Positions 33,782 through 44,929 of a stretch of 64,000 nt of DNA are shown here, piece after piece. Location of the stretch: positions 93,941,688 through 94,005,687 of the forward strand of contig JBOZIK010000001.1 in assembly GCA_051453625.1 (NCBI GenBank), read 5' to 3'. The translations under genes and the position numbers were made by a program. Position 1 is the stretch's first letter. Each line of letters begins with the position of its first letter. The notes under the pieces are model-generated. The model was not told where the DNA came from, ran no database searches, and saw only the letters and a program-made list of their open reading frames with translations. The stretch comes from Welwitschia mirabilis (taxonomy: Eukaryota > Gnetophyta > Gnetopsida > Welwitschiales).

Positions 33782-34233
33782 GTAATTACTTTTCATTCAA
33801 AGCCTATATCTCCCTCATTTCGAACCTGATGCAGAACAAAGTTTTGTTCTTTATTTTGCTTCTGTAACGTCGACGCTATATCGTCTATGAGTACTGGCGA
33901 TTATCTGAAAATTTATTTAAATGTTGGTGAACGGAGTCATGTTTTGATAAAGTAAGTTGTTTTTTCTGAAACCGGAATAATCTTTCCGGAAGTAATACGA
34001 ACTTCAAGTGAGAGTAAGATATACACTTGTTCTCGATTTTGGCCTGTATTGCGTGAGAAAGGTTGAACATGAAGTTTTCTTGCCTGCAGATGACCGAGAG
34101 ATATTTGCTTCAGGATCAGTTAGACCGGTGATTTAAATCCTTGGAAGCCGTTCCATTTTTCCCCTCTCGACTTTTGCTTTGTAATCTTATTGTCATTGTC
34201 ACTGAAATCCTTTGCTTTTTTAATCTTATGCAG
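33782..34233 (+). other. Intron in the 5' leader of the helicase gene (alternative acceptors)
   Basis: A donor GAG|GTAATT lies at 33781/33782. Two good acceptors follow a pyrimidine-rich tract: CTGCAG at 34089 and TTATGCAG at 34233. An ATG in the first exon (33776-33778, ATGGAG then the donor) would make an upstream reading frame with either: 15 codons ending TGA at 34129-34131, or 31 codons ending TAA at 34321-34323. Splice sites are inferred from sequence only. Confidence 0.5.
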
Positions 34234-34350
34234 GCATCCGTAGCATTTAGTTGTTGGATTCAAGTATCTGTTTTCTTATTCCCAAACAAGCCCCCTTGGA
34301 AAGAGTCTTATGTGGCTTTGTAATTTGTAACGTTAGCTTTCATTTATCCA

Positions 34351-36093
34351 ATGGCATTTGTTAAACTGCATCAGAATATATGTTTCGGTTTCCGGGGAAG
34401 TTCGCAGTCATTTCTCAGGGCATCCTTTTGTACCACCAAGAATGGAAGGTCCCTGCTTAATCTTGAGACGTTAGGGCTTGACACTGACCCGGTTAAAACA
34501 GAGAAGAGTGTAAAAGTTTCAGTGAAAAAGAAAACTAATGCAGAAAGTGAAATTGTTGATTCTTTCCTGAATCGTAACATACCTCGGAAGGAGATTGTCA
34601 AAGTTGATGCTATCAGTGAATCTCTTCAATCGGATGATAAAGCTTTAATAAATTGGAGGGAAAAGAATCTGAAACGCAAGAAAGCTAACAGTAGAAAGCA
34701 GCCTGTGTTTAATAAGGAAGCCTTTCCTTTTGCGGAAAAGAGTTTCTCTGCATTCAATCTCTCAAAGCCTCTCTTGGAACGTCTTAAGAATCTAGGTTTG
34801 GATGTTCCCACCGATGTACAAGCCTCTGCAATTCCTCCCATATTAGAAGGTCATGACGTAGCTATCCAATCGTACACTGGCTCAGGCAAAACGCTTGCTT
34901 ATTTGCTTCCTATCCTTTCAAATGTCGGGCCTCTTAAAAAAGACAAGTGTGAAAAAGATTCTTTTCCAGACTCAAAACCTGGAATTGAAGCTGTTATTGT
35001 TGCTCCTTCAAGAGAGTTGGCCATGCAGATTGTCAGAGAGGCTGAGAAATTCCTAGGAGCAGAGCATAAGAAAGTGGTGCAGCAACTTGTAGGTGGAGCA
35101 AACCGGTCTAGACAAGAGGAGGCGTTGAAGAAAAACAAACCCTTGATTGTAATTGGAACTCCTGGAAGAATTTCAGAAATAAGTTTAGGGGGAAAGCTGT
35201 TGACCCATCAGTGCCGTTTTCTTGTCCTGGATGAAGTTGATGAACTTCTATCCTTCAACTTCAGAGAGGACCTTCATAGGATCCTTGAACATGTTGGGAA
35301 AAGAAAATCTTCACAGGTTTATCAACCCCAAAGTGAGGGTCCTGACATGAAAAGTTTAGGATCATCAAATGATAATAGGAGGCTTGAAAGACAAACAATA
35401 CTTGTTTCTGCTACATTGACACCTGCAGTTTTGAGAGCAGCAAATAGTTGGGCTTATAAGCCCTTACTTGTCAAGATCAACGATGTTGCTGATCTTCATT
35501 CAGCCGCGGTATCGGATGATGCCTTTTCAAAAGCTCATGCAGCTAAAGAGTCATTGCCTCCATCTTTGGATCATTTCTATGCTGTGACTAAACACCAGCA
35601 CAAAGTAGATATGTTGAGAAAATGTGTCCATGCCCTAAATGCAAATACTGTAATAGTTTTCATGAATCATGGCAAACAACTTAAAGATACTGTTTTCAAG
35701 TTAGAAGCACGGGGACTGAAGGCTGCTTCCCTACATGGGGATCTTAGCAAATTGGAAAGATCAAATAGACTCTCAAGCTTTAGAAAGGGGGATTTCAGGA
35801 TTTTGGTAACAAATGAATTAGCAGCCAGAGGATTGGATGTCCTCAATTGTGATCTTGTTATTAATCTTGACTTGCCTACTGATGCATTACATTATGCTCA
35901 CAGAGCAGGGAGAACTGGTCGTCTTGGTCAGAAAGGGATAGTTGTCTCAATCTGTGAGAAACATGAGGAATTTGTTCTTAAAAAATTCCAGGAGCAGCTT
36001 GCCATTTCTATAGTGTCATGTGATTTTGTGAGGGGCCACCTTACTGTGCATGAGCAGGATAAACTGTCAGACACAGAGATGGCATCCTTGTGA
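34351..36093 (+). CDS. RH47: DEAD-box ATP-dependent RNA helicase, RH47 (ISE1/EMB1586) family, mitochondrial
   Basis: An intact, intronless 580-residue protein that would unwind or remodel RNA using ATP. Residues 1-30 are basic and Ser/Phe-rich without acids (RGSSQSFLRASFC), like a mitochondrial presequence. The core follows: Q motif (F135...Q157), motif I YTGSGKT 175-181, Ia APSRELAMQ 218-226, GG 248-249, TPGR 270-273, motif II DEVD 294-297, motif III SAT 353-355, motif IV VIVFMNH 434-440, motif V TNELAARGLDV 487-497, motif VI HRAGRTGR 517-524. The stretch FLVLDEVDELLSFNFREDLH and QQLVGGANRSRQEEALKKNK identify the Arabidopsis RH47 family, whose loss alters plasmodesmata and embryos. The ATG is the first in frame after a stop at 34321. 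No decay signature is seen, so it is probably functional. Confidence 0.93.
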   Translation: MAFVKLHQNICFGFRGSSQSFLRASFCTTKNGRSLLNLETLGLDTDPVKTEKSVKVSVKKKTNAESEIVDSFLNRNIPRKEIVKVDAISESLQSDDKALINWREKNLKRKKANSRKQPVFNKEAFPFAEKSFSAFNLSKPLLERLKNLGLDVPTDVQASAIPPILEGHDVAIQSYTGSGKTLAYLLPILSNVGPLKKDKCEKDSFPDSKPGIEAVIVAPSRELAMQIVREAEKFLGAEHKKVVQQLVGGANRSRQEEALKKNKPLIVIGTPGRISEISLGGKLLTHQCRFLVLDEVDELLSFNFREDLHRILEHVGKRKSSQVYQPQSEGPDMKSLGSSNDNRRLERQTILVSATLTPAVLRAANSWAYKPLLVKINDVADLHSAAVSDDAFSKAHAAKESLPPSLDHFYAVTKHQHKVDMLRKCVHALNANTVIVFMNHGKQLKDTVFKLEARGLKAASLHGDLSKLERSNRLSSFRKGDFRILVTNELAARGLDVLNCDLVINLDLPTDALHYAHRAGRTGRLGQKGIVVSICEKHEEFVLKKFQEQLAISIVSCDFVRGHLTVHEQDKLSDTEMASL

Positions 36094-36297
36094 AGCTTGA
36101 ATGCATGCTTTATGGAATGTTGCACGACATTCGGTGTACTATGCTATATGTTTCTTTAGTTAAACAAATCAAACTATCCATGTAATGATGTCTCTTGATA
36201 CATTGGCAGTGACAAGCACTGTGAGCTCTGAGCTCATGCAATGAAGTAATTTCAGGTTCTGAATTTGGATATTAATTGTAGGGCTAAATTCTCAAGA

Positions 36298-36303
36298 AAT
36301 AAA
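36298..36303 (+). terminator. Candidate poly(A) signal of the helicase gene
   Basis: AATAAA about 205 bp after the stop codon, with U-rich sequence (TTGTAGGGCTAAATTCTC) upstream and GT/T-rich sequence following. Spacing and wording fit a plant 3' end. Confidence 0.45.
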
Positions 36304-38190
36304 TATCTTGAATTTCTAAGTTGGCTCTACCATGCTTAAGAATGAAGGTTGCTATTTTCTGAAACATTTCTTTCAAGGATAATTGTTGGATTTGTTTTCT
36401 TGATATCAGAAAAGAGAAACGATTACAGCACAGGAAACAAACTTCTATAAGATTTTTCCTTATTTCTATAGATGCTAGTTTTGTTTTCCCTTCTATACTT
36501 CTGTTGGGCTCACATCAATGTTTTCATTGATATATCAGATGAATTTTACGGTTAACAGGCTTCAAGCCCACCATATATCACCATAATAACTAACTTCAAC
36601 ATACACCCCAGATCTCTTAATACTCTCTCGTGGTTGTGAAGTGTCTAAAGTACATTCAGAGACAGTCAACATATATGAATGCAATGTTCGTATGTGAACA
36701 GTGAACAACGGTGATGAGGGGCAAAGCTATGCAATTACCTTCCCAAATGCTTCCCTCTTTGCTTAACCTTTTCATATTTTAGATAATCTTGTTTGTCTTC
36801 ATGCATGTCTTTGAGGTAATCTAGTTGTCACAATCAGTCATGAACGTGATGAATTAGGCTAAAAGGAAGTTCAATGACAATTTCTGAAATTCTGCTCTGT
36901 TTGCTTCACTTAGAGAAATCCTAATTTTCCAAGATGCACGTGTATTGTAACCTATTCCCAACCATAAAGCCAGGGCAACAATTTGTTCCAAGAGTGCCTC
37001 ACCTGTAAATGCAACTTCAAAGAAAAATATTACTTTTTAAGTCTTTGCTTATGCACTTATTTCCGAATTAGTAAAACTCGTTAACTTCTCTAATGGAAGT
37101 TTCACTTGAAAGTTCCTGTTGTTGAGCAATTAATCTCCTTTTTTAGTCTCCTTTTCTATTTTATAAATTGGGCAGTAAAGTGAAGGTGATTATGTNNNNN
37201 NNNNNNNNNNNNNNNNNNNNNNNNNNNNNNNNNNNNNNNNNNNNNNNNNNNNNNNNNNNNNNNNNNNNNNNNNNNNNNNNNNNNNNNNNNNNNNNTTATA
37301 AATTGGTAAGTAAAGTGAAGGTGATTAAGTGTTAAACAAGGGATCTGTATTGAGAAGGATTTTCATGTTTACATCTTTCTGATGAGATTTTCATTTTCCA
37401 TACGACTGACTCAATCATGAGATTTTTCTAAATACTAGTTGTACATATGGATCAGAAATTTTATTCATCTGAATGGAAGTAATGTGGATCTTAACAGATG
37501 TCAAGATGATAAGATGATTGTTGAAAACATACTCAATACAAATGATCAAATGATTGCAGGCATCTATTGTTTGCATTTTGTTATCTACTTCCTAAAAGCA
37601 AACACCAAAGAACTAATATGGAGTAGGAGGCTTTTTCTTAGAGTGAAGAGTCATATGGCTCGTAGAAAGACTCATCAATAATAGTTTTTGGTTCTTAGAA
37701 ATGAATTCCTTTGACTGCCATTATGCATTTTCAACAGTGTGTTTTGAAGCTTTTTATCCGAATATTCAACTTCAAAACTAAATATGTACATCTATCTTTT
37801 TTGCTTTTGCTTGTAATCAAGAATTTTTCTGAGTACCTTAAAAGAAGTGTTATACCTAAATGGATGTTTTGTGACATGTATCATTTATGTTTCCTGTTGC
37901 ATTGCCCAACGTGCTATTGCATGTGAAGTGTAAGACCTCAGTGGATGTTTTCTGGCAGGTATCATTTGTGTTTTCCTCTTGCATTGCACAAGGTGGTATG
38001 CTAACTGAGATCAGTCTCGTAGGAGGCATTTAAATCCAATTGCATTTCTTTTTCCTTGTTAGATCCTCACAACATTGAACGCTTAATTAGCTATGGGCTT
38101 TCTTCTTTTTGATAACAAGCTTCAAAACATGAAAATCCAATGTCTTGCCCATCTGAAATCAAAAGTGAAATTTTCTTATGTGCATAGGCC
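36304..38190. other. Unassigned DNA downstream of the helicase gene
   Basis: Base composition is less AT-rich than the repeats to the left, but no protein or RNA is recognised. It contains a 100-N gap (37196-37295) and an 81-bp tandem duplication (37844-38005). Open stretches at 37439-37681 and 37711-37926 have no recognisable similarity. Confidence 0.35.
37844..38005. repeat. 81-bp tandem duplication
   Basis: GAAGTGT.A.ACCT.A.TGGATGTTTT occurs at 37844 and 37925; both units continue with a GTATCATTT.TGTTT.C..TTGCATTGC block. Identity is roughly 80 percent by eye. Confidence 0.75.
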
Positions 38191-39420
38191 TTGAGGATCT
38201 ATTAAACAATTGAAATGTATAGGTTATAAGTTTTGAAAACATCAATAAACTTACCAAGTATTGGTACAACTTGGAACAAATCAATGAGATTGGTAATTTT
38301 AATGTCCCATTTGTGCCTTATGTGCTCAAGTTCAAGCCACAACAGAAAAATGTGATGTTCATCTTCGATAACATTTGGATTGCATAGTTGATAGGTTAGT
38401 TCTTCTCGATGGGTCTTAAGCCATTGCATGTTTCAACTTTTGAATAATGAGATCCTATGCTTGCTTTGCGAATTACACACTGTAAATTTTGTGTGAGAGC
38501 AACTGTTAAATAGTTTGCCTTTATATTGGGTCCTCCTCTGTTATTGTTTAAGTAAATATGTTTTTTACTTTTATGTTCTCCCAAAAATTTTGAAGCATTT
38601 TGTGTTTCACAATTTTGCAAACGCATCACAATAGAAAATGTGCTCTTAAATATTTTATTTATTGAATTGTAAAACTCCATTATGAAACAATTTTTTATCT
38701 TAGGTTACCGACACCACTCTTTTAGAGTATCCATTCTGATTGTAGAAAGATTAAGAATTTATGCTATAAACGGACAAGTACCTTTAACTTCAATGGGTAT
38801 CATCTTTGCTTCAAATAACATAATATCATGGCATCTTTTTTGTTGACTTTGAATTCCACTAGCAAGAACGACGACAAAATTTCCTTTATTCTTTCTAGTA
38901 TTTCTTTGCTAGACCAAGACATTAAACAACACGAACATAAAGAACGGTTGATTGAACAATAGCATGATAAAGTTGCTTTTGAATTTCCCAACCTAAAATA
39001 CATTTGTCCTTGGATTTGCTTTTCAAAGTGAAAAAGTTTATCATTCTAATAATAACTATTTGAGAAAGGTGTTTGTTCCATTTAGAATTGCATAAGCATT
39101 TTAGGCCAAGGTATTTACAAAAAGAAATTATATGTACTTGCTTATTCACTATAGTGAAACTTTATTCATTATAATGTGTCACACACAATGACTTCAGTAT
39201 TTTGTACATTAACTTTCATTTTTGAACGCCAATAAAAGTCATCAAAAGTGTTAAGTATTTCGTGTAGTTCATTTTTGAGATTAGACTCATGACAGGACTA
39301 TCTCTATTTGTAATTGCATATTTAATTAACATATTATGCATCCAATCTTCAAGTTCATAAATAGTAATTGCTTCCAATCTAGGCATTGATTTGTATGCAG
39401 CCGTTGTGGAAATGAACATG
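38190..39420 (-). mobile_element. Non-LTR retrotransposon (LINE) 3' part, degenerate and 5'-truncated
   Basis: On the minus strand, 38922-39149 reads CKYLGLKCLCNSKWNKHLSQ and FFTLKSKSKDKCILGWEIQK, then LYHAIVQSTVLYV. This matches the FKYLGVxxxxxxxWNxHI...LLVLSTxLYGCEVW thumb region of LINE RTs. Closer to the element's 3' end (38330-38500), GSHYSKVETCNGLRPIEKN then LCNPNVIEDEHHIFLLW matches the RSSHxLxIExGRWxxxPRxxRxCxLC...VEDExHFLxxC zinc region (zf-RVT). Traces of the RT palm and a WRSKMKVNVQNTEVIV-like stretch lie near 39180-39300. The 5' half is absent, as is normal for LINE copies. Confidence 0.75.
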
Positions 39421-40003
39421 GGTGAATGGGATTCATGGCTGTGCTGGCAAAAATTCAGTCTAGTTCATAACCGAACAGAAATTTACTGCTCACTGACATT
39501 CATCCCCTTAGTGGGTGCCTTTGATATTGCACCCACCATTTGCAAGGTAACCTTGGTTAGCATTAGGTTAGGCAATCATTTGCACATTAACTTCCACCGC
39601 AAATGTTTATATTTTGCAAACATGCATCCACCCTGTTTACAATACAGTTATGTAGATCCCAAACGAAATTTACGGTGACAATACAATGCTTTATCTTTTC
39701 AAAAGCTATCCAATATTTCATAATTCTAATTATCTGATTTTGGTTTTTATGAAAGGACTGTTTACTTGAAAGATACTTTATGGGTACTCCATTGATTACT
39801 TTCTTGCAGGTTGAATCTGAGAATGAATTTATGCAGAATTCACAAGGCCAGCATGGGCCTTTGGTAGTACTTCCTATGTGTTTAGGGGGACCTAAGGACA
39901 TAACAATCAAATTGCTTGCACATTCAGGTCTAAAATTTTTATGGAAGGCTAATAAGGCCCTAAGTAGACTCATTGAAAATAGAATTTTTATGAGAGACTA
40001 CTA
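39421..40003. other. Non-repeat-like stretch with an exon-like segment
   Basis: Contains an exact 8-bp inverted repeat (GTGGGTGC/GCACCCAC, 39511-39536, 10-nt loop). It also contains a plus-strand segment preceded by a strong acceptor (TTTCTTGCAG at 39801-39810) that reads VESENEFMQNSQGQHGPLVV and on to a stop at 40001-40003. I recognise no family. It could be a stray or captured exon, or chance. Confidence 0.3.
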
Positions 40004-40412
40004 AGTTAAATTCTTATGGTTAGTTGTAGGTAAGAAATTTACACTGGAATCTATTTTATCATCATCTCTTAAAATTTGCTGATCTCTGACTACGACTAAA
40101 TGGTTTATCTAGTTTTTAAATGCAAACTTTTTAACACTCAAAACACTATTGTTTAATTCCTTCACCTATTTACTTTTTGGGTGTCATCTTTATTTCAAAG
40201 TCTTGTGAGTTCCATTTGTTGCTTGACAGGTAACTTGCAGATTTTGTTTCTGCTGTGTTCAAGGCACAGAGCAGCTAGTACTACACTACAAATATTAGCA
40301 GCATGCTGACCAAATCGAGCTGGGATAGAGGTCTTTGGAAAGAGGATTTGATGGAAGATCCTCTATATAGGGTTGAACCAAGCGCAGATTTGAGGGCAGG
40401 GGTCTAGGACAA

Positions 40413-41518
40413 TGGTAGGTTTAGTAAGGAAAGAGCTGATATTAACATAATAGCAATCACCATCATGTCCCTTGGCCCTTGCAACCTCTCGTTTTATCAC
40501 ATTGCATTTACTTTCACTATCCCACTCCAGAAGTGTTGGCATGAATACTTTATCTTTGTTTTAATAAAATAGACTGTTTTTGTTTATATTTTGTATCTTA
40601 ATTAGATAAGGTAACTGGTGGGAGATTTATTTATATGGAAGGCATGGAAAAAGGGAAGGAGGATGTGGAGTTAACAAAAGAGATTGTGAAAATTAAGATC
40701 ATCCCACAAGTGTCCTATGAGCTGCTCTAAGGAAAGAGAAGTGTCCACATATGAAATAGTTATGAAGAGAAAAAGGAGGAGAACAAGGGGGAATGCTCCT
40801 ATAAAAGGTAGAGGGAATAGATAAGAAAGAATGTGGAAGCATCCACAAGAGAGGAGATGCGAGAGAATTCCTCTTCCTCTCACTCTCTAAATGAGACTAT
40901 TCCTCATGAGCCCTTCCCATGCTATACTCCCTTCTCCCTTTTTACACTTGTCACATCATCATTCAACAAAAGATTTAAGTGCTCCACCCTTGAATTCAAC
41001 TAGAAAAAAGCCTCATAAGAGGAGTGGTAAGATGATGGTACTCCAACCAAAAGGATTGCTTTCAGAAATATAGAAGAGCTAGAAGAAAGAATCCAACAGC
41101 TTCTGTGTGCTACCACCTAGTACAAAGGGTTCTTAAAGGTGAGGATCCAGGCAGCAGAAGCACAAGTGATGCCAAGTCCTTCACATTCTCAAACCCCCGG
41201 TAGCATAGGTTGGATTTGCTAAGTTTTCTTTTTCTTCTTGTCTGAGTTTGATTATGTTGAATTGCTAGCTCTGAACGATTATTTTGCCTATCTTTCACAT
41301 TCTATAAAAGACATTGAACTGTGTGGACATTTCACTATTTAATGGCTTTCTTTTGTTTTATGGTTTTAAAAAATGATAAAAAAAAGTCCATTTTTGCAAC
41401 CACATACTTCTTCAACTGTTAACCATTCCCAGTGTCCCTTCCCCATAAGTGGTGTACTAGAGGCTATTATTCCACAAAACGTGACTTATAAGTGTTGATT
41501 AAAACTTTCACATGTACA
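40413..41518 (+). repeat. 5' LTR (or LTR-like copy) of the Tat element
   Basis: Aligns with 54706-55900. Shared blocks include GGAAAA.GGGAAGGAGG.TGT near 40645 and 54952, GAAAA.AAGTGTCCA, CTCCTATAA and CTCTTTCTCTC.CTCT. It keeps a TATAAAAGG at 40800-40808, a plausible LTR promoter. Ends are set at candidate TG...CA positions and could be off by tens of bases. Confidence 0.65.
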
Positions 41519-41997
41519 CTCTTTACTACTAGGAGGGCCACCACATGGGTTTCCCTTGATCAGCTCTCTTGTTAGGGTTTCTTGTTTCAAGATCCTATTC
41601 TAAACATTTTCTGCTTAGACAAACCAACACAAGATTCTAGCTTTGCATTTCCACTTATACAAATGCAAAAGGACTGTCATCCTCAATACGATCCATAACG
41701 AAACACCAAAAAAGACAATATTTTTATTACTTGACCAACCATCTAAAGAGGTAAATGTTATTGGTATACCAATAATCAATAGAAATGAAATAGCAATTAA
41801 TGCCAAACACATTCCCACCAAGTCGAAGTAGACATTTCCAAACTATCATCTTGCCAAACCTTCCTCCCTGACTTCTTGTCAAGAAGCCATTTAACTTTAA
41901 AACTTCAATCCTATTCCCAAACCTCACTCTCTACACCATGCCTTTAATGACACTTGACAACATCTCCAAAGCTTTGAGACATTAGTAGGCATGTATA
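41519..41997 (+). other. Leader of the Tat element
   Basis: Sequence between the 5' LTR and gag. A primer-binding site should begin near 41520, but no match to the common tRNA sites was recognised. Open stretches on both strands (41643-41831, 41615-41821) overlap antisense and have no similarity. Confidence 0.4.
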
Positions 41998-42492
41998 GTG
42001 TAACTCATCATAATGTCTCTTGTAGGGCATTTGTGACCACCTTTTGAGGAATGACCACTCAATGGTGTCTTACCCTTCCAAACCCATTAATTTCTACTAC
42101 ATGGAATGATTTCAAAAGTCATTTCCTTACCCAATTTGATAAATTCACTAATCCTGCCCTTGCTTCAAATAACTTCACTACTTTGCGTAAGATGAATAGA
42201 GAATCAATTTGAAACTACAAACTTAAGTTTCACCAAAAATTATCTTACATACCAAATGAGATGCATCCCCCACCAAATGGAATCTTAAATGTCACTTTCC
42301 ATAATTAATGCCTTCTTTGTTTACGCAGTCAAATTTGACGCCATCATGATAGACCTACAATCGTCTATGGCTAAGGTTGTAGAACTTGAACAAGTTACCT
42401 TGATGGATTTCATTCAATCACAATTTGGAAATCTTGGATTGGGTAATTATACTCCTCTTACCCCAATGCCTCTTCAAGTGGCTTCTCTTTGA
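41998..42492 (+). pseudogene. Gag core remnant of the Tat element
   Basis: The plus strand reads SCRAFVTTF, a stop where Arg is expected, GMTTQWCLTLPN, then WNDFKSHFLTQF and NNFTTLRKMNRESI. This matches the CRAFxxTLxGxAxxWFxxLPxxSIxSWxxLxxxFxxQF...LxxLxQxxxESLxxYxxRF pattern of plant Ty3-gypsy Gag. A further open stretch (42289-42492) follows. Several stops prevent translation. Confidence 0.8.
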
Positions 42493-43152
42493 CCAACCTT
42501 CTAAGTCCAAATATGTTCATGCTACTGTAAGGAATTGGCGTGAGTGAGGATCAATCTAAAGCCCCAATCCAATCTATAGTGAACCCTTCTTAACTGCCGC
42601 CTTTACCAAGTTTAAATGCACAAACTCCCTTCATGGCTAAAGTGGGATCTCATGAAAATCAACCACAAATAACCCAAATGTTGTCTGCTTTCCAAAAGCT
42701 TTCAAATGAGGTAATCCAGCTAAGATAGAATGATAGAGAAGTTACCCTAGCGTAGGGTCAAGTTAACGCGACAAACACTAGCAATATAGCGTTTAGCAAG
42801 TATTGTAGACTACATAACACATGACAGGACTCAAAAAATACTTGACCATAGTTTTAAGCATTCCATAAGGATATCTCTTAAGAATTTAAGTACGAATCAG
42901 ATAGGAAAGTCCCTAATGTCTGTCCTTAATGTTTCTTATGAAAGTGAAAATGAACGTGTGGCATCTTTTGAGTAGGTTATGATCAATGATCCTTCTCTAG
43001 CAAATGCTCATTTTTGAAAGCTAAGTAACATCATGAATAATTCACAAAACAATGCCAATCACCAAAAGAATAGTTTGCATGTCCCTCCTACTTAGTAAAA
43101 CTAAGGGAAAATTATTTAGAATAGATTATTTCAAATACAAACACAATTAAGC

Positions 43153-43404
43153 ATGCCTTTCCAAGTATATAACAATTCCACACAAAGTCTAGCCAAAATC
43201 AAGAATGAGTCTAGGTCTTCTGACATTATAGAAGAGTTGAAGAAAGTTAAGGCTAACATATCCATGTATGATCTCTTACAATTTAAAAGGATAAGATTAC
43301 TTGATGTAGAGCTAATGCAACAAAAATCTCAAGATCACTTTTGGGATCGTGTATGTAATGGGGAACAAAAAAGAAAGAAGAAATATGTAAGAAACAAAGT
43401 ATGA
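43153..43404 (+). pseudogene. Gag-protease linker fragment of the Tat element
   Basis: An 83-codon open stretch. SDIIEELKKVKANISMYDLL matches the YDVVEDLKxxPAxISIFDLL linker that precedes the protease in Tat/Athila elements, and is followed by a lysine-rich tail. The frame ends where foreign-looking sequence (43430-43990) begins. Confidence 0.65.
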
Positions 43405-43429
43405 GAGATAATGAAAGAATCAACTTCAA

Positions 43430-43990
43430 TTAATGATATAGAAAGCGTAAGCTCATGAACTGAAATCACATCTACTAGAGCTTCTACAAGCTTTTCTCAA
43501 TAGTGGCCTCCAAAAGCCTCACCCTGGCTTTTATCACTTTTATCACATTGATGCTTGGCAGTGTTTAAAGAAAATACACGTGAGCCGAGATTTTATATAA
43601 GGAACCTTCTCCTCAAGTTCTCAATAAAGAGCTCCTCTTAAGATTCCAACTCCAAGATCCCTTACTTATCTCTTCTCAACTCCAACACCCATAGTGTACT
43701 CTTCATTTCAATACTCACCCTTATTTATAAGGCTTGAAGAGGAATCTTAATCATGAAGGAATACTCTAATATTAACCTCTTACACATTTTATGATAAATA
43801 GCTTCTAAACATAACATATTTCCTACACCTAGATTCCCTCTAAACGTAACATATTCCTTACACCTAAATTCCATTTAAATGTACTAAATTAAACGACAAC
43901 TCATTTCTAACATTGTAGTTATACCTAAAAAATTTTATTTGCCACACTAAAACCTTAGCAAATAGACCCCTAACTAAAAAAACACATTCT
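43430..43990 (+). mobile_element. Candidate solo LTR or short non-autonomous insertion inside gag-pro
   Basis: The Tat polyprotein is interrupted here by about 550 bp that read as neither gag nor protease. The insert has a CACGTG G-box (43577-43582), TATATAA (43594-43600) and AATAAA (43623-43628) close together, as in small LTRs, and a C-rich CTCAACTCCAACACCCATAG region after them. No target duplication could be fixed. Confidence 0.4.
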
Positions 43991-44149
43991 CCATTTTTAT
44001 TTTTCAAGGACACACATGTATTGACACAGTTCAAGAACTAATTAGTGAATGAAGGAATAAAGGTAAGTTCAATGCAAAGCATGTACAATTTATAGATGAG
44101 GATGACATTCTCAAAACTCCTATTATTAGTATAGTCTAAAAGGGATTAA

Positions 44150-44560
44150 CCACCTTTTATAATGATATTGATCATGTTTGGAAATAATGTACACAATTCT
44201 CTAATGAACGTAGGGATCATAGTTAATGTCATACCCCTTGAGGTATATAAGGCTTTAGGATCATAAGTGGTTTAGCAAACAAGAAGTGTCATTCAGCTAG
44301 ATGGGTCCTATATGTGTGCCCTAGGGCCTCTTAAATATTTTTATGTTTTCATCAAATAATACCCAAAACTCTCCTACTATATTAATATCTTTGAAGTGTA
44401 TATGAAGCCTGCATATGACATGTTATTCTCCACCTTCAATTGCCACTTCTAATTAGACTCTTTTGTGATCTTATTTCTAGTTGAAGGATAATCCAAGCAC
44501 ATGATTATTCATAGGGAACCTTTTCAGTGACCCATGATCACTAACCTAAAGGCACCTAAT
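44150..44560 (+). pseudogene. Aspartic protease remnant of the Tat element
   Basis: The plus strand reads FGNNVHNSLMNVGIIVNVIP, LEVYKALG, then TRSVIQLDGSYMCALGPLKY. It continues with INIFEVYMKPAYDMLF and a late IIHREPFQ-stop-PMITNLKAPNE. This corresponds to Tat-type proteases (xxCLIDxGASxNVMPLxVxxALG...VVDxKPAYxMLLSRDW). The catalytic DSGA is replaced by NVGI, so it would be inactive even without the stops. Confidence 0.75.
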
Positions 44561-44929
44561 GAAGTTTAATTCCATCGTAATCCAAACCTTATTAGAGTGA
44601 TTGAGTTAGGCTTAGGAGAATACATGCTAGAAGATGATAATGACACCTTAGTTAATATAAACCAATTTATTTACTTTTATTCTACTGCCTATTACTAAGT
44701 ACATAGGAAGGTATCAAAGTAGTTTGAGGATACTTTACCTTTGCATCAACATGATGGTAAAACTTTCTTTTGATTGTCTCCTCACTAATTCATAAGGATG
44801 TCAATGAGGTCTTAGTAGTTCAACCACCAAATAGGAACTTGATTTATGATGATGAGGATGATGTTTACATTAACAAAAGGGCATGTCTATCATATTATAA
44901 CAATTTAAACATGTGAATATTGAGATTGG

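Noticed and set aside
34371-35138. Three minus-strand open stretches inside the helicase gene
   Set aside because: Antisense shadows of a clearly conserved coding sequence.
39511-39536. Exact 8-bp hairpin as a possible terminator or RNA
   Set aside because: It is short, isolated and far from any transcript end; noted in the region entry only.
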